Shown: positions 42,226 through 51,606, numbered from the stretch's first letter. The stretch: 64,000 nt of DNA from Alphaproteobacteria bacterium (GCA_017308235.1 JAFKFL010000029.1:1-64000), one strand, 5' to 3'. Numbers and translations are program-made. Notes: a model not told the origin generated them from the sequence alone.

Positions 42226-43983
42226 ATGACCCTGATTCCCACCCGCAACCGCCAGCTTGCCTTGCGTCGCGCCGACTTCCGATCGGTGCCCGAAATGCTG
42301 GACTATGCCGCGCGCGGAGAAACGGGTGTCACCTTCTATAATGCGCGCGGCGAGCGGCTGTCGGACCTTGCGTGGCGAGAGGTGCGCGAACGCGCTCAGG
42401 TTACGGCCCGCAAGCTAATCGGCGCGGGCTTCGCGCGCGGCGATAGACTCCTTATCACTGCCGATACCTGGCCGGGCTTCTTCGACGCTTTCTTTGGCGC
42501 CCAATACGCCGGTTTGCTGCCGGTGCCGGTGTCGATCCCGGTCGGAATCGGCGGCAAGGAGGCCTACCTCGACCAACTCCGTCGCCAGCTAGCAGCCTCG
42601 GGGGCGGTCGCGGCCGTGGGCATCGACGATCTTGCCGGTTTTCTGGCCGAGGCGGCCAGGGAGTTTCCGGCCTTGCGCCTGCATGGGGGCATAGGGGTCA
42701 TCGAAGCCCTGCCGGAAAAGCCGGTCGAATTGCGGCCGCTGGGTCCCTCCGATCATTGCTACGTACAGTTCTCGTCCGGCAGCACGCGTCACCCGCACGG
42801 AATCCAGATTACTCAAGCTGCCTTGATGGCCAATCTCGCGGGCATCACCGGCCCAGCTGGCCTCGACGTCAGGCTGGGCGATCGGGCGGTGAGCTGGCTG
42901 CCGCTTTATCACGACATGGGATTGATCGGCTTCCTGATGGCGCCGCTCGCCACACAGATGTCGATCGACTACCTGACGCCGCGCGACTTCGCTCGCCGGC
43001 CGATGCAGTGGCTGAACCTCATCTCGCGCAATCGCGCGACGATCGCCTACAGCCCGAGCTTCGGCTACGACCTCGCCACGCGCCGTGGCGCCCTGCAGGC
43101 GCCGGACGATCTCGATCTCTCGAGCTGGCGCGTGGCCGGGATTGGCGGTGACATGGTGCGTCCCGATGTGCTCGACCGCTTCGTCGACGCCTTTGCTTCC
43201 AAAGGATTTGATCGCTCTGCTTTCCTGCCGAGCTACGGCATGGCCGAGGTCTGCCTCGCGATCACTTTCTGTGCTCACGGAACCGGCGCGCGAACCGATT
43301 CGGTGGAGCGCGCGGCCCTCGGCGGGGATCAGCGCGCCACACCCGCGACCGATCCGCAAGACGAGCAGGGTGCACGGCGCTTCGTGATCTGCGGCAGAGT
43401 CCTGCCGGGGCATCGGCTCGAGGTGCGCGACGAAACGGGCAAAGTGCGGGCCGACCGGGAGATCGGCCGCATCTTCGTGCGTGGCCCCAGCATTATGCCG
43501 GGCTATCTCGACGACCCCGAAGCGACACGCGATGTGCTGTCTGCCGACGGTTGGCTGGACACCGGCGACCTCGGCTATCTGTTGAATGGCGAGGTCGTCG
43601 TCACCGGTCGGGCCAAGGACCTGATCATCGTCAATGGTCGCAACGTCTGGCCGCAGGACATCGAATGGGCAATCGAGACCAAGCGCGTGGTCAAGGGCGG
43701 CGACTCGGCGGCTTTCTCGGTCGAGACGACCGAGGGCGAACGGGTGGTCGTGGCGGTTCTCGCCCGTGTTGCGAGTGACGATGCGCGCACCGCGCTTGCC
43801 CGTGATGTCGCCGGTGCGGTCCGCGAAGCCGTCGCCGTCGACTGTGACGTTGTACTGGTGCCGCCGACGCTCGGCCTGCCGATGACGTCGTCGGGCAAGC
43901 TTTCGCGGTCGCGGACCAAAGCCAACTATCTCGCCGGTCTTTACGCGTCCGCCGCTTTTTCCTCCAAGCCTGCCGCGGCCTGA
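42226..43983 (+). CDS. Fatty acyl-ACP synthetase / acyl-AMP ligase of the sphingolipid locus
   Basis: 585 residues from ATG 42226. ANL superfamily: P-loop-like YVQFSSGSTRHPHGIQITQ, PLYHDMGLIGFLMAPLA (FAAL type), SYGMAEVCLAITF and DGWLDTGDLGYLLNGEVVVTGRAKDLIIVNGRNVWPQDIE. It should activate a fatty acid as acyl-AMP and load it on the carrier protein encoded two genes on. In Caulobacter the matching gene sits in the same order with cerR, acp and spt and supplies acyl-ACP to serine palmitoyltransferase. Stop is eight bases from the next gene. Confidence 0.85.
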   Translation: MTLIPTRNRQLALRRADFRSVPEMLDYAARGETGVTFYNARGERLSDLAWREVRERAQVTARKLIGAGFARGDRLLITADTWPGFFDAFFGAQYAGLLPVPVSIPVGIGGKEAYLDQLRRQLAASGAVAAVGIDDLAGFLAEAAREFPALRLHGGIGVIEALPEKPVELRPLGPSDHCYVQFSSGSTRHPHGIQITQAALMANLAGITGPAGLDVRLGDRAVSWLPLYHDMGLIGFLMAPLATQMSIDYLTPRDFARRPMQWLNLISRNRATIAYSPSFGYDLATRRGALQAPDDLDLSSWRVAGIGGDMVRPDVLDRFVDAFASKGFDRSAFLPSYGMAEVCLAITFCAHGTGARTDSVERAALGGDQRATPATDPQDEQGARRFVICGRVLPGHRLEVRDETGKVRADREIGRIFVRGPSIMPGYLDDPEATRDVLSADGWLDTGDLGYLLNGEVVVTGRAKDLIIVNGRNVWPQDIEWAIETKRVVKGGDSAAFSVETTEGERVVVAVLARVASDDARTALARDVAGAVREAVAVDCDVVLVPPTLGLPMTSSGKLSRSRTKANYLAGLYASAAFSSKPAAA

Positions 43984-43991
43984 GAGCCAAG

Positions 43992-44921
43992 GTGCAGAAG
44001 CGGATCGCGGTCACCGGTGCCACCGGCTTCGTCGGACCGCATCTGATCGCGGCTCTGGCCCGACGCGGCTGGAGTCTTCGACTGCTGATCCGCCGATGGT
44101 CGCCCTTGCCGCCGATGGCGGGGGTGGATGCTGAAGTCGTCTGGGGTGACCTGGCGGACGAAGCGGCGCTACGCGCCCTCGTCACCGGAGTCGATGCGGT
44201 GATCCATCTTGCCGGCCTCATCAAGGCCCGGAGGCAAGAGGACTTCGCGTTGATAAATCGGGACGCCACGGCGCGGCTGTCGGCGCTGGCGCCGGACACA
44301 CCTTTTATCTTTCTCTCATCGCTGGCAGCCCGCGAGCCGCATCTCTCGCCCTATGCCGCCAGCAAACACGCCGCCGAGGAGGTGCTTTCCTCCCAGCGCT
44401 CCGGCCCCTGGCTCGCCCTGCGGGCGCCCGCCGTCTATGGGCCCGGCGACCGGGAAACCCTGGCTTATTTTCGCTCGGCCCGATGGGGCGTCGCCTTGCA
44501 GCCCGCCGTTCCGGGAGCCTGCCTGTCGCTGATCCATGTCGCCGATCTCGCCGAAGCGCTGGCTCTGGCCGTCGAGCGGCAGGTTGCGGCTGAAGTCTAC
44601 GAGATCGATGACGGGTGCGACGGTGGCTACAGCTACGCGGACATGGCCAAGGCCGCGGGCCATGCGCTCGGCCGCGATGAGCGGTCCGTCAGTATTCCCC
44701 GCATTGTGATTATGGCTATTGCCGCGGCCAATGAGGTGATCCAGTCGATGGGTGGCCCAGTCAAAATCCTTACACAAAATAAGGTGAATGAGATCTTCCA
44801 CCCCGACTGGGTGGTTCGTGACCGTCGGTTCGCCACGGCTACCGGCTTTGCTCCGCGCTTCGATCTTGGGACTGGGTTTGGCAACACGATCTCGTGGTAT
44901 CGCGCCCAGAAGTGGCTCTAG
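43992..44921 (+). CDS. cerR: NAD-dependent epimerase/dehydratase, ceramide-reductase-like (CerR)
   Basis: 309 residues, GTG start. Extended SDR fold: TGATGFVG at 8-15, VIHLAGLIK, FLSSLAA and the YAASKHAAEE YxxxK site. In Caulobacter the equivalent gene between the acyl-ACP synthetase and acp reduces the 3-oxo group during ceramide synthesis. Position in the same four-gene order makes that role likely here; by sequence alone any short sugar or lipid epimerase would be possible. Confidence 0.8.
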   Translation: MQKRIAVTGATGFVGPHLIAALARRGWSLRLLIRRWSPLPPMAGVDAEVVWGDLADEAALRALVTGVDAVIHLAGLIKARRQEDFALINRDATARLSALAPDTPFIFLSSLAAREPHLSPYAASKHAAEEVLSSQRSGPWLALRAPAVYGPGDRETLAYFRSARWGVALQPAVPGACLSLIHVADLAEALALAVERQVAAEVYEIDDGCDGGYSYADMAKAAGHALGRDERSVSIPRIVIMAIAAANEVIQSMGGPVKILTQNKVNEIFHPDWVVRDRRFATATGFAPRFDLGTGFGNTISWYRAQKWL

Positions 44922-44925
44922 GGGC

Positions 44926-44959
44926 TGTGAAACAGACGGTAACAATTTGTTATTTCACA
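44926..44959. promoter_or_regulatory. Overlapping inverted repeats before the sphingolipid acp gene
   Basis: TGTGAAA (44926-44932) and TTTCACA (44953-44959) form one inverted repeat. A second, TAACAA-T-TTGTTA (44940-44952), has perfect six-base arms. They lie in the AT-rich 67-base gap before acp, right after the cerR stop. They could be an operator or an mRNA hairpin; there is no U-tract, so termination is unlikely. Confidence 0.35.
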
Positions 44960-44988
44960 AGGAATCGCCTTTTCTGCCACAAGGCCCC

Positions 44989-45342
44989 ATGTCCGATATC
45001 CAAAATCAGAACGGGGAACTCCTCTTGCGCACCGCCCAAAACATGATCGTCGAGAACGACGACGTTGCCGATACCCTTGTCCTGCGTCGCCCGCCCGCGC
45101 GCGCCGAAGTCATGGCCGAGATTTGCCGCCAGCTTGAGCCGTTCCAGGCCGACGATGGACGGGCGATCACTGGCGCGACCGTCATCTCCAAGGACCTGTC
45201 GATCGATTCGCTCGCCGTGATGGACATGGTGATGGATCTCGAAGACCAGTTCGACGTTTCGATTCCGATGAATGTCGTGGCGGAAATCCAGACGGTGGAC
45301 GAGCTGGCCGACACGATCCTAGCGCTGAGCGCGCGCCGCTAA
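44989..45342 (+). CDS. acp: Dedicated acyl carrier protein
   Basis: 117 residues, longer than AcpP because of a 35-residue N-terminal part. The phosphopantetheine site is Ser74 in LSIDSLAVMDM; helix II and III pattern EDQFDVSIPMNVVAEIQTVDELADTIL follow. It lies between cerR and spt, the place of the sphingolipid-specific carrier that delivers acyl chains to serine palmitoyltransferase. The short spacing to spt (14 bases) supports joint expression. Confidence 0.87.
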   Translation: MSDIQNQNGELLLRTAQNMIVENDDVADTLVLRRPPARAEVMAEICRQLEPFQADDGRAITGATVISKDLSIDSLAVMDMVMDLEDQFDVSIPMNVVAEIQTVDELADTILALSARR

Positions 45343-45356
45343 CTTCCAAAGTTCCC

Positions 45357-46580
45357 ATGGGTCTATTTGACCGCCACGCCGGCTTGCTGGATGCCTATCG
45401 TGACGTCCGTACGACCGGCGCCGACCCGTTCCAGATTCGCATGGAGCGGGTCCTTTCGCCGACCGAAGCCATCATCAATGGCAAGAAGACGCTGCTGGTC
45501 GGCACCAACAACTACTTTGGCCTGACGTTCGACCCGTCGTGCATGGAAGCCGCGATCGAGGCGATCCGCGCAGAGGGTACCGGCACCACGGGCTCACGCA
45601 TCGCCAACGGCAGCTACAGCGAGCATGTGGCGCTGGAACAGGAGATCGCCGAGTTCTACGGCAAAAAGCATTGCATGGTCTTCACGACCGGCTATCAGGC
45701 CAATCTCGGCATAATCGCCACGCTGGTTGGGCCGGATGACTTTCTGCTGATCGACGCCGACAGCCACGCCTCGATCTACGATGCCTGCAAGCAGACCCAG
45801 GCCGAGGTGGTGCGCTTCAAGCACAACGATCCGTCGAGCCTCGATGCGCGCTTGCGCCGGCTGGGCGACAAGCCCGGCAACCGGCTGGTCGTGCTGGAAG
45901 GCATCTATTCCATGCTGGGCGACAGCGCGCCGCTCAAGGAATTCGTCGCCGTCTGCAAGAAGTACAATGCCTACGTTTTGATCGACGAGGCCCATTCGCT
46001 GGGTGCCTTGGGCGAACATGGCCGCGGCCTCTGCGAATCGACGGGCGTATTGGACGATTGTCACTTCGTCGTTGGCACCTTCTCCAAGACGCTGGGCGCG
46101 ATCGGCGGTTACTGCGTCTCGGATGATCCGGACTTCGACATCCTGCGCGTCACGACCCGGTCCTACATGTTCACCGCCTCGCTGCCGCCGTCGATCGTGG
46201 CCTCGGTCCGACAGGCGCTCCGGATCGTGAAGGCGCAGCCGGAGTTGCGCACCAAGCTCTGGGACAATGTCGCCGCGCTCTACGACGGCCTGGCGGCGAA
46301 GGGGTTCAAGCTGGGTCCGGAGCACGGGCCGGTGGTAGGGGTTCATCTCCCGGATCGCATGATGGCCATCGGCTTTTGGCGGGCGATGCTCGACGCCGGC
46401 ATCTATGTGAATGTCGCCGTGCCGCCAGCCACGCCCAACGGGGTGTCGTTGCTGCGCTGCTCGGTCTCCGCGGCGCACACGAAAGAGCAGCTCGATCACA
46501 TGATTGAGGTCATGGCAGGCATCGGGCGCCAGCTCGGCGTTCTTTCAGGCCCGACATTGCGTGTCGTCAGCAGCCGCTGA
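45357..46580 (+). CDS. spt: Serine palmitoyltransferase
   Basis: 407 residues, alpha-oxoamine synthase family. PLP Lys244 in GTFSKTLGAIGGY, His/Asp pair in DADSHASIYDAC and IDEAHSLGALG, and GTGTTGSRIANGSYSEH. Alpha-oxoamine synthases include 8-amino-7-oxononanoate synthase; the upstream carrier protein and acyl-ACP synthetase and the MFTASLPPSIVASV loop favour serine palmitoyltransferase, which condenses serine with an acyl-ACP/CoA to give 3-oxosphinganine. Cytoplasmic, membrane-associated. Confidence 0.88.
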   Translation: MGLFDRHAGLLDAYRDVRTTGADPFQIRMERVLSPTEAIINGKKTLLVGTNNYFGLTFDPSCMEAAIEAIRAEGTGTTGSRIANGSYSEHVALEQEIAEFYGKKHCMVFTTGYQANLGIIATLVGPDDFLLIDADSHASIYDACKQTQAEVVRFKHNDPSSLDARLRRLGDKPGNRLVVLEGIYSMLGDSAPLKEFVAVCKKYNAYVLIDEAHSLGALGEHGRGLCESTGVLDDCHFVVGTFSKTLGAIGGYCVSDDPDFDILRVTTRSYMFTASLPPSIVASVRQALRIVKAQPELRTKLWDNVAALYDGLAAKGFKLGPEHGPVVGVHLPDRMMAIGFWRAMLDAGIYVNVAVPPATPNGVSLLRCSVSAAHTKEQLDHMIEVMAGIGRQLGVLSGPTLRVVSSR

Positions 46581-46594
46581 CGCCGCTTCAGGTG

Positions 46595-47629
46595 TCAGGG
46601 GAGGCCAGCGCTAAAATCATCAGAGATCGCGCGACGGAGCTCTCGCGGCGTCACGCCATACTTGGCGCGAAAGCGGCTCGTGAAATAGGCATGGTTGTTG
46701 AAACCGGCATCGAAGGCGATGCGTCCGATGGAGAGGTGCCGCAGGTTGGCCTGCAAGAGGCGGTCCCGGCACAGAGCCAGGCGCTCGTCGAGAAGCCGTT
46801 GGGACACCGATTGGCCCGATGCGTGTAGCAGCTTGTTCATGTAGCTGACGGAGATGCCGTTGGCGCTCGCCACGGCCAGCGGCGACAACGTCGGGTCGCA
46901 TAGATGCGATCTCAGGTATTCGACGATCCGGTTGCGCATCATCTCACGATGGCTTCCGTCCGCTGGCTCGTCTTTGCCCTGTTCTCGGTCGAGTGCGAAG
47001 ACGACCAGGTCGAGGATCATCTCGGCCAGGCGACGCCCGAAAGGATCGCCCGCCGGCGGCGGCGGGAGGCTGCCGTCGAAGAAACCGGCGACCATGTTCC
47101 AGATCGTTGCATTCACATGCGCGCTCTGCCGATGCGCCGCTCCGCACAGGCTCTCGCTATTCTTGACTCGGCTCCGGATCAGGTCGGCGGGGATCTTCAC
47201 GGTCACATTGGCGAAGTCGTCTTCGCACGACGCCCGATAGGGCTCCGTGCAAAGCACCATGGTCGAGGTGAACTTCGACATCGTGCTATCGCGTCCAAAC
47301 TGCTCCCATCGCATAACGCCGCGTCTTGGGATCAGGAAGATGAATTGCTCTGACTGGTCGAATTTCGTGTGAAACCGCGTGCGCTCGACCTGCTGCCGGT
47401 CGGCCTCGAACGTTGTTATCTGAAGAAAATCGAGCTGAATCTCGTCCAGCTTGCCGTGGAAATGGGACTTGTCGATCCGATAGGCATCCATCGGATAGTA
47501 GACCTCGCAAAGAAACTCGCGCCACCGCGAGGCGACGTTGAGAGTCTCATTGGACGAGATCGAGAAGCGGCGCTGCGCGTCCGTCGCGCGCCACTCGGTA
47601 ATTGCAGAGGACACCGGCAAGCCCTCCAT
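46595..47629 (-). CDS. AraC-family transcriptional regulator
   Basis: 344 residues from ATG 47627-47629. N-terminal AraC-binding-like domain (DUF/cupin-like, FEADRQQVERTRFHTKFDQSEQFIFLIPRRG), C-terminal double helix-turn-helix with SPLAVASANGISVSYMNKLLHASGQSVSQRLL and SIGRIAFDAGFNNHAYFTSRFRAKYGVTPRELRR. It resembles FeaR-like activators of amine or amide catabolism. Divergent from the ABC/amide-hydrolase operon it most likely controls; converges on spt. Confidence 0.87.
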   Translation of the reverse strand: MEGLPVSSAITEWRATDAQRRFSISSNETLNVASRWREFLCEVYYPMDAYRIDKSHFHGKLDEIQLDFLQITTFEADRQQVERTRFHTKFDQSEQFIFLIPRRGVMRWEQFGRDSTMSKFTSTMVLCTEPYRASCEDDFANVTVKIPADLIRSRVKNSESLCGAAHRQSAHVNATIWNMVAGFFDGSLPPPPAGDPFGRRLAEMILDLVVFALDREQGKDEPADGSHREMMRNRIVEYLRSHLCDPTLSPLAVASANGISVSYMNKLLHASGQSVSQRLLDERLALCRDRLLQANLRHLSIGRIAFDAGFNNHAYFTSRFRAKYGVTPRELRRAISDDFSAGLP

Positions 47630-47819
47630 GCCAGCGACGTCGCTCACGCTGCGCTTTTTTAAACGATGCCACCTATGCCGTAGGGGGACAAGAGATATGC
47701 GAGGTGCAGTGCCGCCGCTGCGGAAGTGCATGGCTTACGAACCGAGAGCGCGTCGGAATTGCACCCCGTCGGCTTTCGACTACCAACCAGCCGCCCAATT
47801 CGTCGTTTGTGGCGCGCCT

Positions 47820-47879
47820 GGTGATAGTTTTTGTCTCCTGACAGAACAAACCGTCTTTCTGCTCGGTGATAGCGTCGGT
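47820..47879. promoter_or_regulatory. Direct repeats, candidate AraC-regulator sites
   Basis: GTGATAG-N5-GTC-type half sites occur at 47820-47835 and 47865-47879 (GGTGATAG then TTTTTGTC or CGTCGGTC), 45 bases apart. AraC proteins bind tandem direct repeats on one face of the helix near promoters. They lie 33-92 bases before the ABC operon start. Support is by pattern only. Confidence 0.3.
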
Positions 47880-47911
47880 CACTAAGAAGAAATCGCCTCC
47901 GGGAGGGACGC

Positions 47912-49183
47912 ATGACTGACGTGGTCATATCGAGAAAGCGCCGTGGCGTGCTCAAGGGTCTGGCCGGCGCGGTAGCGGCACCCTGGGTGGCGCCGGCTCT
48001 GGCGCAATCCAACAAGCCAATCAACTTTGCCATCGTGGCGGCGCAAAGCGGTCCGGTCGGTGTCGCCGATCATGCCGACTACATCAACGGCGCCCGATTG
48101 GCGGTGAAGGAGATCAATGCCGCGGGTGGCGTGCGCGGACGCGAGATCAAGATCCAGCTCTACGACATCGACCTGCTGACGCCGGAGGGCACGCAAGCCG
48201 CCTTCCGCAAGGTCGTCGATGCCAAGCCGCATGCCGTCGGCTGCGCCTTCACACTGATCACCACACCCGGTTTCGAGGTGATCAGCAACCACAAGGCGCC
48301 CTACCTCCATGGCGAGACCAAGGAAGAGGCGGTCAATCTGGTCAAAGGAGACCCGAAGAAATACGGCCATATCTTCCAGGTCGATCCGCCGGAGGTCTAC
48401 TACGGCAAGATGTTTCCGTTGTTCCTCGAGCAGCTCGCCGCCACGGGTGCGTGGAAGCCGATCAACAACAAGGTCCACGTCGTCCGCGAGCAGCTCGGCT
48501 ACAACATGACGATCGCCCGCGAGGTGGTCGACGCCCTCAAGAAGAGCAAGTTCGAGCTCGCCAAGATCACCGACATCCGTGCGCCGGTGCAGGATTGGGG
48601 TTCGGTCATTCAGGAGCTGAAGGCGACCGGTGCGGGCACGATCATGATCGACCATTGGATGGGCGCCGAAGAGGCGGCGTTCTGCCAGCAATTCGTTGCC
48701 GATCCCATACCCGGTGCGCTGGTCTACCTGCAGTACGGTCCCTCGCAGCCGGAGTTCCTCAACCTCGCCGGCAGCGCCGCCGAAGGCTTCGTCTGGTCGA
48801 CGGTCTTAGGCGTCTACAACGATGCGCAGGGTGCAGAGTTTCGCAAGAAATACGCGGCCGCATACCCGGGCATCATCGGCCTCTGCTACACCGGCTCCGC
48901 CTACGATACGTTGCAGATGCTGAAGAATGCCTGGACCGCGGCCGAGCCGGAGGATTTCGCGGCCGCCTGCACCTATTTACGTACCCATACCTATCGCGGC
49001 GTCGATGGCGCGGTCGATCTCAACAACGAATATCAAGCCGCGCTGCACTATCCGATGCAAACGCAGGACTTGAACAAGGGAATGGCCCAGCTGTTCTTCC
49101 AGGTTCAGGACGGCCAGCACAAGATCATCCAGCCCGATGCGCTTGCCGAGGTGAAATACCGTTCGGTTCCCTGGAAAGTTTGA
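47912..49183 (+). CDS. Branched-chain-type ABC transporter substrate-binding protein
   Basis: 423 residues with a Tat-like signal (SRKRRGVLKGLAGAVAAPWVAPALA) and the periplasmic binding fold type I (PF13458): INFAIVAAQSGPVGVADHADYINGARLAVKEINAAGGVRGREIKIQLYD. Members of this HAAT family bind amino acids but also amides, short-chain amides and urea (FmdD/UrtA type). It heads an operon with two ATPases, two permeases and an amide hydrolase; GGGAGG precedes the ATG. Ligand therefore may be an amide or formamide. Confidence 0.9.
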   Translation: MTDVVISRKRRGVLKGLAGAVAAPWVAPALAQSNKPINFAIVAAQSGPVGVADHADYINGARLAVKEINAAGGVRGREIKIQLYDIDLLTPEGTQAAFRKVVDAKPHAVGCAFTLITTPGFEVISNHKAPYLHGETKEEAVNLVKGDPKKYGHIFQVDPPEVYYGKMFPLFLEQLAATGAWKPINNKVHVVREQLGYNMTIAREVVDALKKSKFELAKITDIRAPVQDWGSVIQELKATGAGTIMIDHWMGAEEAAFCQQFVADPIPGALVYLQYGPSQPEFLNLAGSAAEGFVWSTVLGVYNDAQGAEFRKKYAAAYPGIIGLCYTGSAYDTLQMLKNAWTAAEPEDFAAACTYLRTHTYRGVDGAVDLNNEYQAALHYPMQTQDLNKGMAQLFFQVQDGQHKIIQPDALAEVKYRSVPWKV

Positions 49184-49213
49184 TGCCGCGTTGCGCGTTG
49201 GTGGGGGGTAATC

Positions 49214-49951
49214 GTGACGGGGAGGTCCGATAGGCCGGTGTCGCTGGCCTGCGAGGATATCCATATCCGCCTCGGCGGCCGCCCCATCCTCGAAGGGGTG
49301 ACGCTGAGCGCCGCGGCGGGAGAGATCCTGGGCGTCGTGGGTCCCAACGGTGCTGGCAAGACGACGCTGTTCGAAGTGCTGTCGGGTCGCCTTGCGCCCG
49401 ACCGTGGGCGCATTCTGCTGAACGGGCGGGACGTCACGTCGCTGAAGCTGCATGCCCGGGCTCGGCAGGGGTTGGCGCGTACCTATCAGTCGCCGGTCGT
49501 GCCCGACGCGCTGACGGTCGGCGAGGTGTTTCGTTCGGCGCGCCAGGCCTACCCGCCTTACCTCACCCGCTTCCATGCCGAATGGGCGGCGGAGGCGGTG
49601 GGGTTGGACGTCCTTCCGTCCGCGATGGCGGGCTCACTGGAGGCGCTTAACCGGCGCAAGCTGCTGCTCGCCTGCCTGCTGATGCGCCGGCCACGCGTGA
49701 TGCTTCTCGACGAACCGGCGGCCGGGCTGATCAACGCCGAGATCGACGAGCTCGACGCCATCATTCGCCGCTTGGCACGTGAGATGGACATGGCGGTTCT
49801 GCTGGTCGAGCACAGACTAGAGCTCTTGTCGGCGACCGCCGATCGGGTGGTGGTGCTCGATCTCGGCCGGCTTATCGCCGAGGGGCCGCCGGAGGCCACC
49901 TTCGACGATCCGCGCGTACGCGCTGCCTACTTCGAGACGGCCTCGCCATGA
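49214..49951 (+). CDS. ABC transporter ATP-binding protein (LivG type)
   Basis: 245 residues, GTG start. Walker A GPNGAGKT and Walker B VMLLDEPAAGL are intact, with H-loop VEHR. The ABC signature, usually LSxGQ, is degenerate: the place reads GSLEALNRRKLLLACLL, so the canonical Ser-Gly-Gly is missing. The upstream D-loop is normal. The partner ATPase LivF has a good signature, so the pair may hydrolyse ATP asymmetrically. Second gene of the operon. Confidence 0.88.
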   Translation: MTGRSDRPVSLACEDIHIRLGGRPILEGVTLSAAAGEILGVVGPNGAGKTTLFEVLSGRLAPDRGRILLNGRDVTSLKLHARARQGLARTYQSPVVPDALTVGEVFRSARQAYPPYLTRFHAEWAAEAVGLDVLPSAMAGSLEALNRRKLLLACLLMRRPRVMLLDEPAAGLINAEIDELDAIIRRLAREMDMAVLLVEHRLELLSATADRVVVLDLGRLIAEGPPEATFDDPRVRAAYFETASP

Positions 49952-49985
49952 TCCTGCCCACCATGATCCAGGTCCGGGTGCTGCA

Positions 49986-50699
49986 ATGAGCGAGGTGCTA
50001 CGGATCGAGAACCTGTCGGCCGGCTACGATGCGCTCGGCGTTTTGCACAACATCGATTTCACGGTCCAGGCCGGCGAGCGTATCGGCATCATCGGACTGA
50101 ACGGCCACGGCAAGTCGACCCTGCTTCGCGCGATCGCGGGACTGACCGGATGGCAGAGCGGATCGATCAAGCTCAACGGAGTCGAGATCGGCGGCGTCCG
50201 GAGCCAAGGACCCGGACGGTTCACGCACCAGATCGTGCGTCGGGGACTTGCCTTGATGCCGCAAGGCGATGCGCTGTTTCACGGCCTGACCGTGGCCGAT
50301 CACCTCGACAGCGGCGCCTATACGCGCCGCGCCTGGCGCGAGCGGATGCGGCGGCGCGAGCGGATGCTCGAGGTCTTTCCGCCGCTTGCCAAGCTGTTGT
50401 CGGTTCCGGTCGGGCGTTTGTCGGGTGGCGAGCGGCGGATGGTCAGCCTGGCGCGCGGTCTGATGGCCGACGCCTCGCTGTTGCTGATCGACGAGCCCTC
50501 GCTCGGCCTTGCACCCAAGATCAGCAAGGGGCTGATCGAGGCGCTGATGCGCATCGATCTCGGCAGCGGCGCGATGGTGATCGCCGAGCAGAACCTGTCG
50601 CGCCTCGAGGGCGCCATGACGAGGCTGGTCACGCTGCACGCCGGCAAGCTCAAAGGCGGCGCGGCGGCAAACATGGGCCTGCTCGGCGGACATCACTGA
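49986..50699 (+). CDS. ABC transporter ATP-binding protein (LivF type)
   Basis: 237 residues. Walker A GLNGHGKST, signature LSGGERRMVSLARGL, Walker B LLLIDEPSLGL and H-loop region AEQNLSRLEG are all canonical. Partner of the preceding ATPase in a heterodimeric nucleotide-binding pair for the two permeases. The gap to LivG is 34 bases. Confidence 0.93.
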   Translation: MSEVLRIENLSAGYDALGVLHNIDFTVQAGERIGIIGLNGHGKSTLLRAIAGLTGWQSGSIKLNGVEIGGVRSQGPGRFTHQIVRRGLALMPQGDALFHGLTVADHLDSGAYTRRAWRERMRRRERMLEVFPPLAKLLSVPVGRLSGGERRMVSLARGLMADASLLLIDEPSLGLAPKISKGLIEALMRIDLGSGAMVIAEQNLSRLEGAMTRLVTLHAGKLKGGAAANMGLLGGHH

Positions 50700-50717
50700 T
50701 CGAACGGCGGGGCCTCG

Positions 50718-51602
50718 ATGCACATCGACTTCTACTATCTCGCTGTCACGACGGTGACGCTGGCCTCGATCTACGGGCTGCTCGCAGTCGGGATTTCGAT
50801 CATCTGGTCGAGCCTCGGCATGATCAACATGGCGCACGGTTTCACCTTTGCCGTTTCAGGCTATGGGGCGTGGCTGGTGGCGCAGAACATCAGCACCAAC
50901 GGCGTGGTCGTGCTGGCAGGGGGCGTGCTCACGGGCATGTTGTCGGGCGCCGTGATCGGCGGCCTCGCTTTCGTGCCGCTGTACGACAAGCCGAACTTCG
51001 CCGTGCGCAGCCTGATCGCGACGCTCGCCATCGCCTTGTTTGGCTCGCAGTGCTTGCTGTGGGCGTTCGGGCCGCGCGTCAAAGCCCTGCCGCCGATCTT
51101 CCCGACCGGCGGGTTCAAGTTCGGGACTGCATCGGTGAGCTACGACAGGCTCGGTGCGATCGTCTGCTCGATCGTCCTCCTGCTGGCCATGCTGGCCTGG
51201 ATGAAACGCAGCCGACGCGGGCTCGAGATCCGGGCGATGATGCAGAACCCGGAGGGCGCCGCGCTGGTCGGCGTCGGGCTGCGCTCGACGGCCATCGCCG
51301 TCATGATGGTGACCGGTGGTCTCGCGGGACTGGCCGCGGTCCTGCTCTCGCGGACCTACTTCGTCAGCCCCTTTGCCGGCGCGATACCGCTCGTGAAAGG
51401 CATCATCGTGGCGCTTGCCGGCGGCCTTGGCAGTCTCGCTGGCGCGCTCATCGCCGCTGCGCTGCTCGGCCTCGTCGAGGCTCTCACCGCCGTCGGGCTC
51501 GGCGGCCGATTCGTGCTGATCACCCAGTTCCTGGTCATCATCATCATTCTCCTGATCCGGCCACGCGGCATCGCCGGCATGCTCGAGCGGACGCGGGAGT
51601 AG
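50718..51602 (+). CDS. ABC transporter permease (LivH type)
   Basis: 294 residues with about eight membrane helices. Typical LivH segments GLLAVGISIIWSSLGMINMAHG and GLAGLAAVLLSRTYFVSPFAGAIPLVKGIIVALAGGLGSLAGALIAAALLG. It forms the inner-membrane channel with the next permease. Stop is four bases before that gene. Confidence 0.92.
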   Translation: MHIDFYYLAVTTVTLASIYGLLAVGISIIWSSLGMINMAHGFTFAVSGYGAWLVAQNISTNGVVVLAGGVLTGMLSGAVIGGLAFVPLYDKPNFAVRSLIATLAIALFGSQCLLWAFGPRVKALPPIFPTGGFKFGTASVSYDRLGAIVCSIVLLLAMLAWMKRSRRGLEIRAMMQNPEGAALVGVGLRSTAIAVMMVTGGLAGLAAVLLSRTYFVSPFAGAIPLVKGIIVALAGGLGSLAGALIAAALLGLVEALTAVGLGGRFVLITQFLVIIIILLIRPRGIAGMLERTRE

Positions 51603-51606
51603 GCCG

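Noticed and set aside
44926..44959. CRP site (TGTGA...TCACA) before acp
   Set aside because: Half sites are separated by far more than six bases, so it does not fit CRP.
42226..46580. Polyketide or non-ribosomal peptide cluster (acyl-AMP ligase plus carrier protein)
   Set aside because: No ketosynthase, condensation or thioesterase domain; gene order equals a sphingolipid locus with serine palmitoyltransferase.
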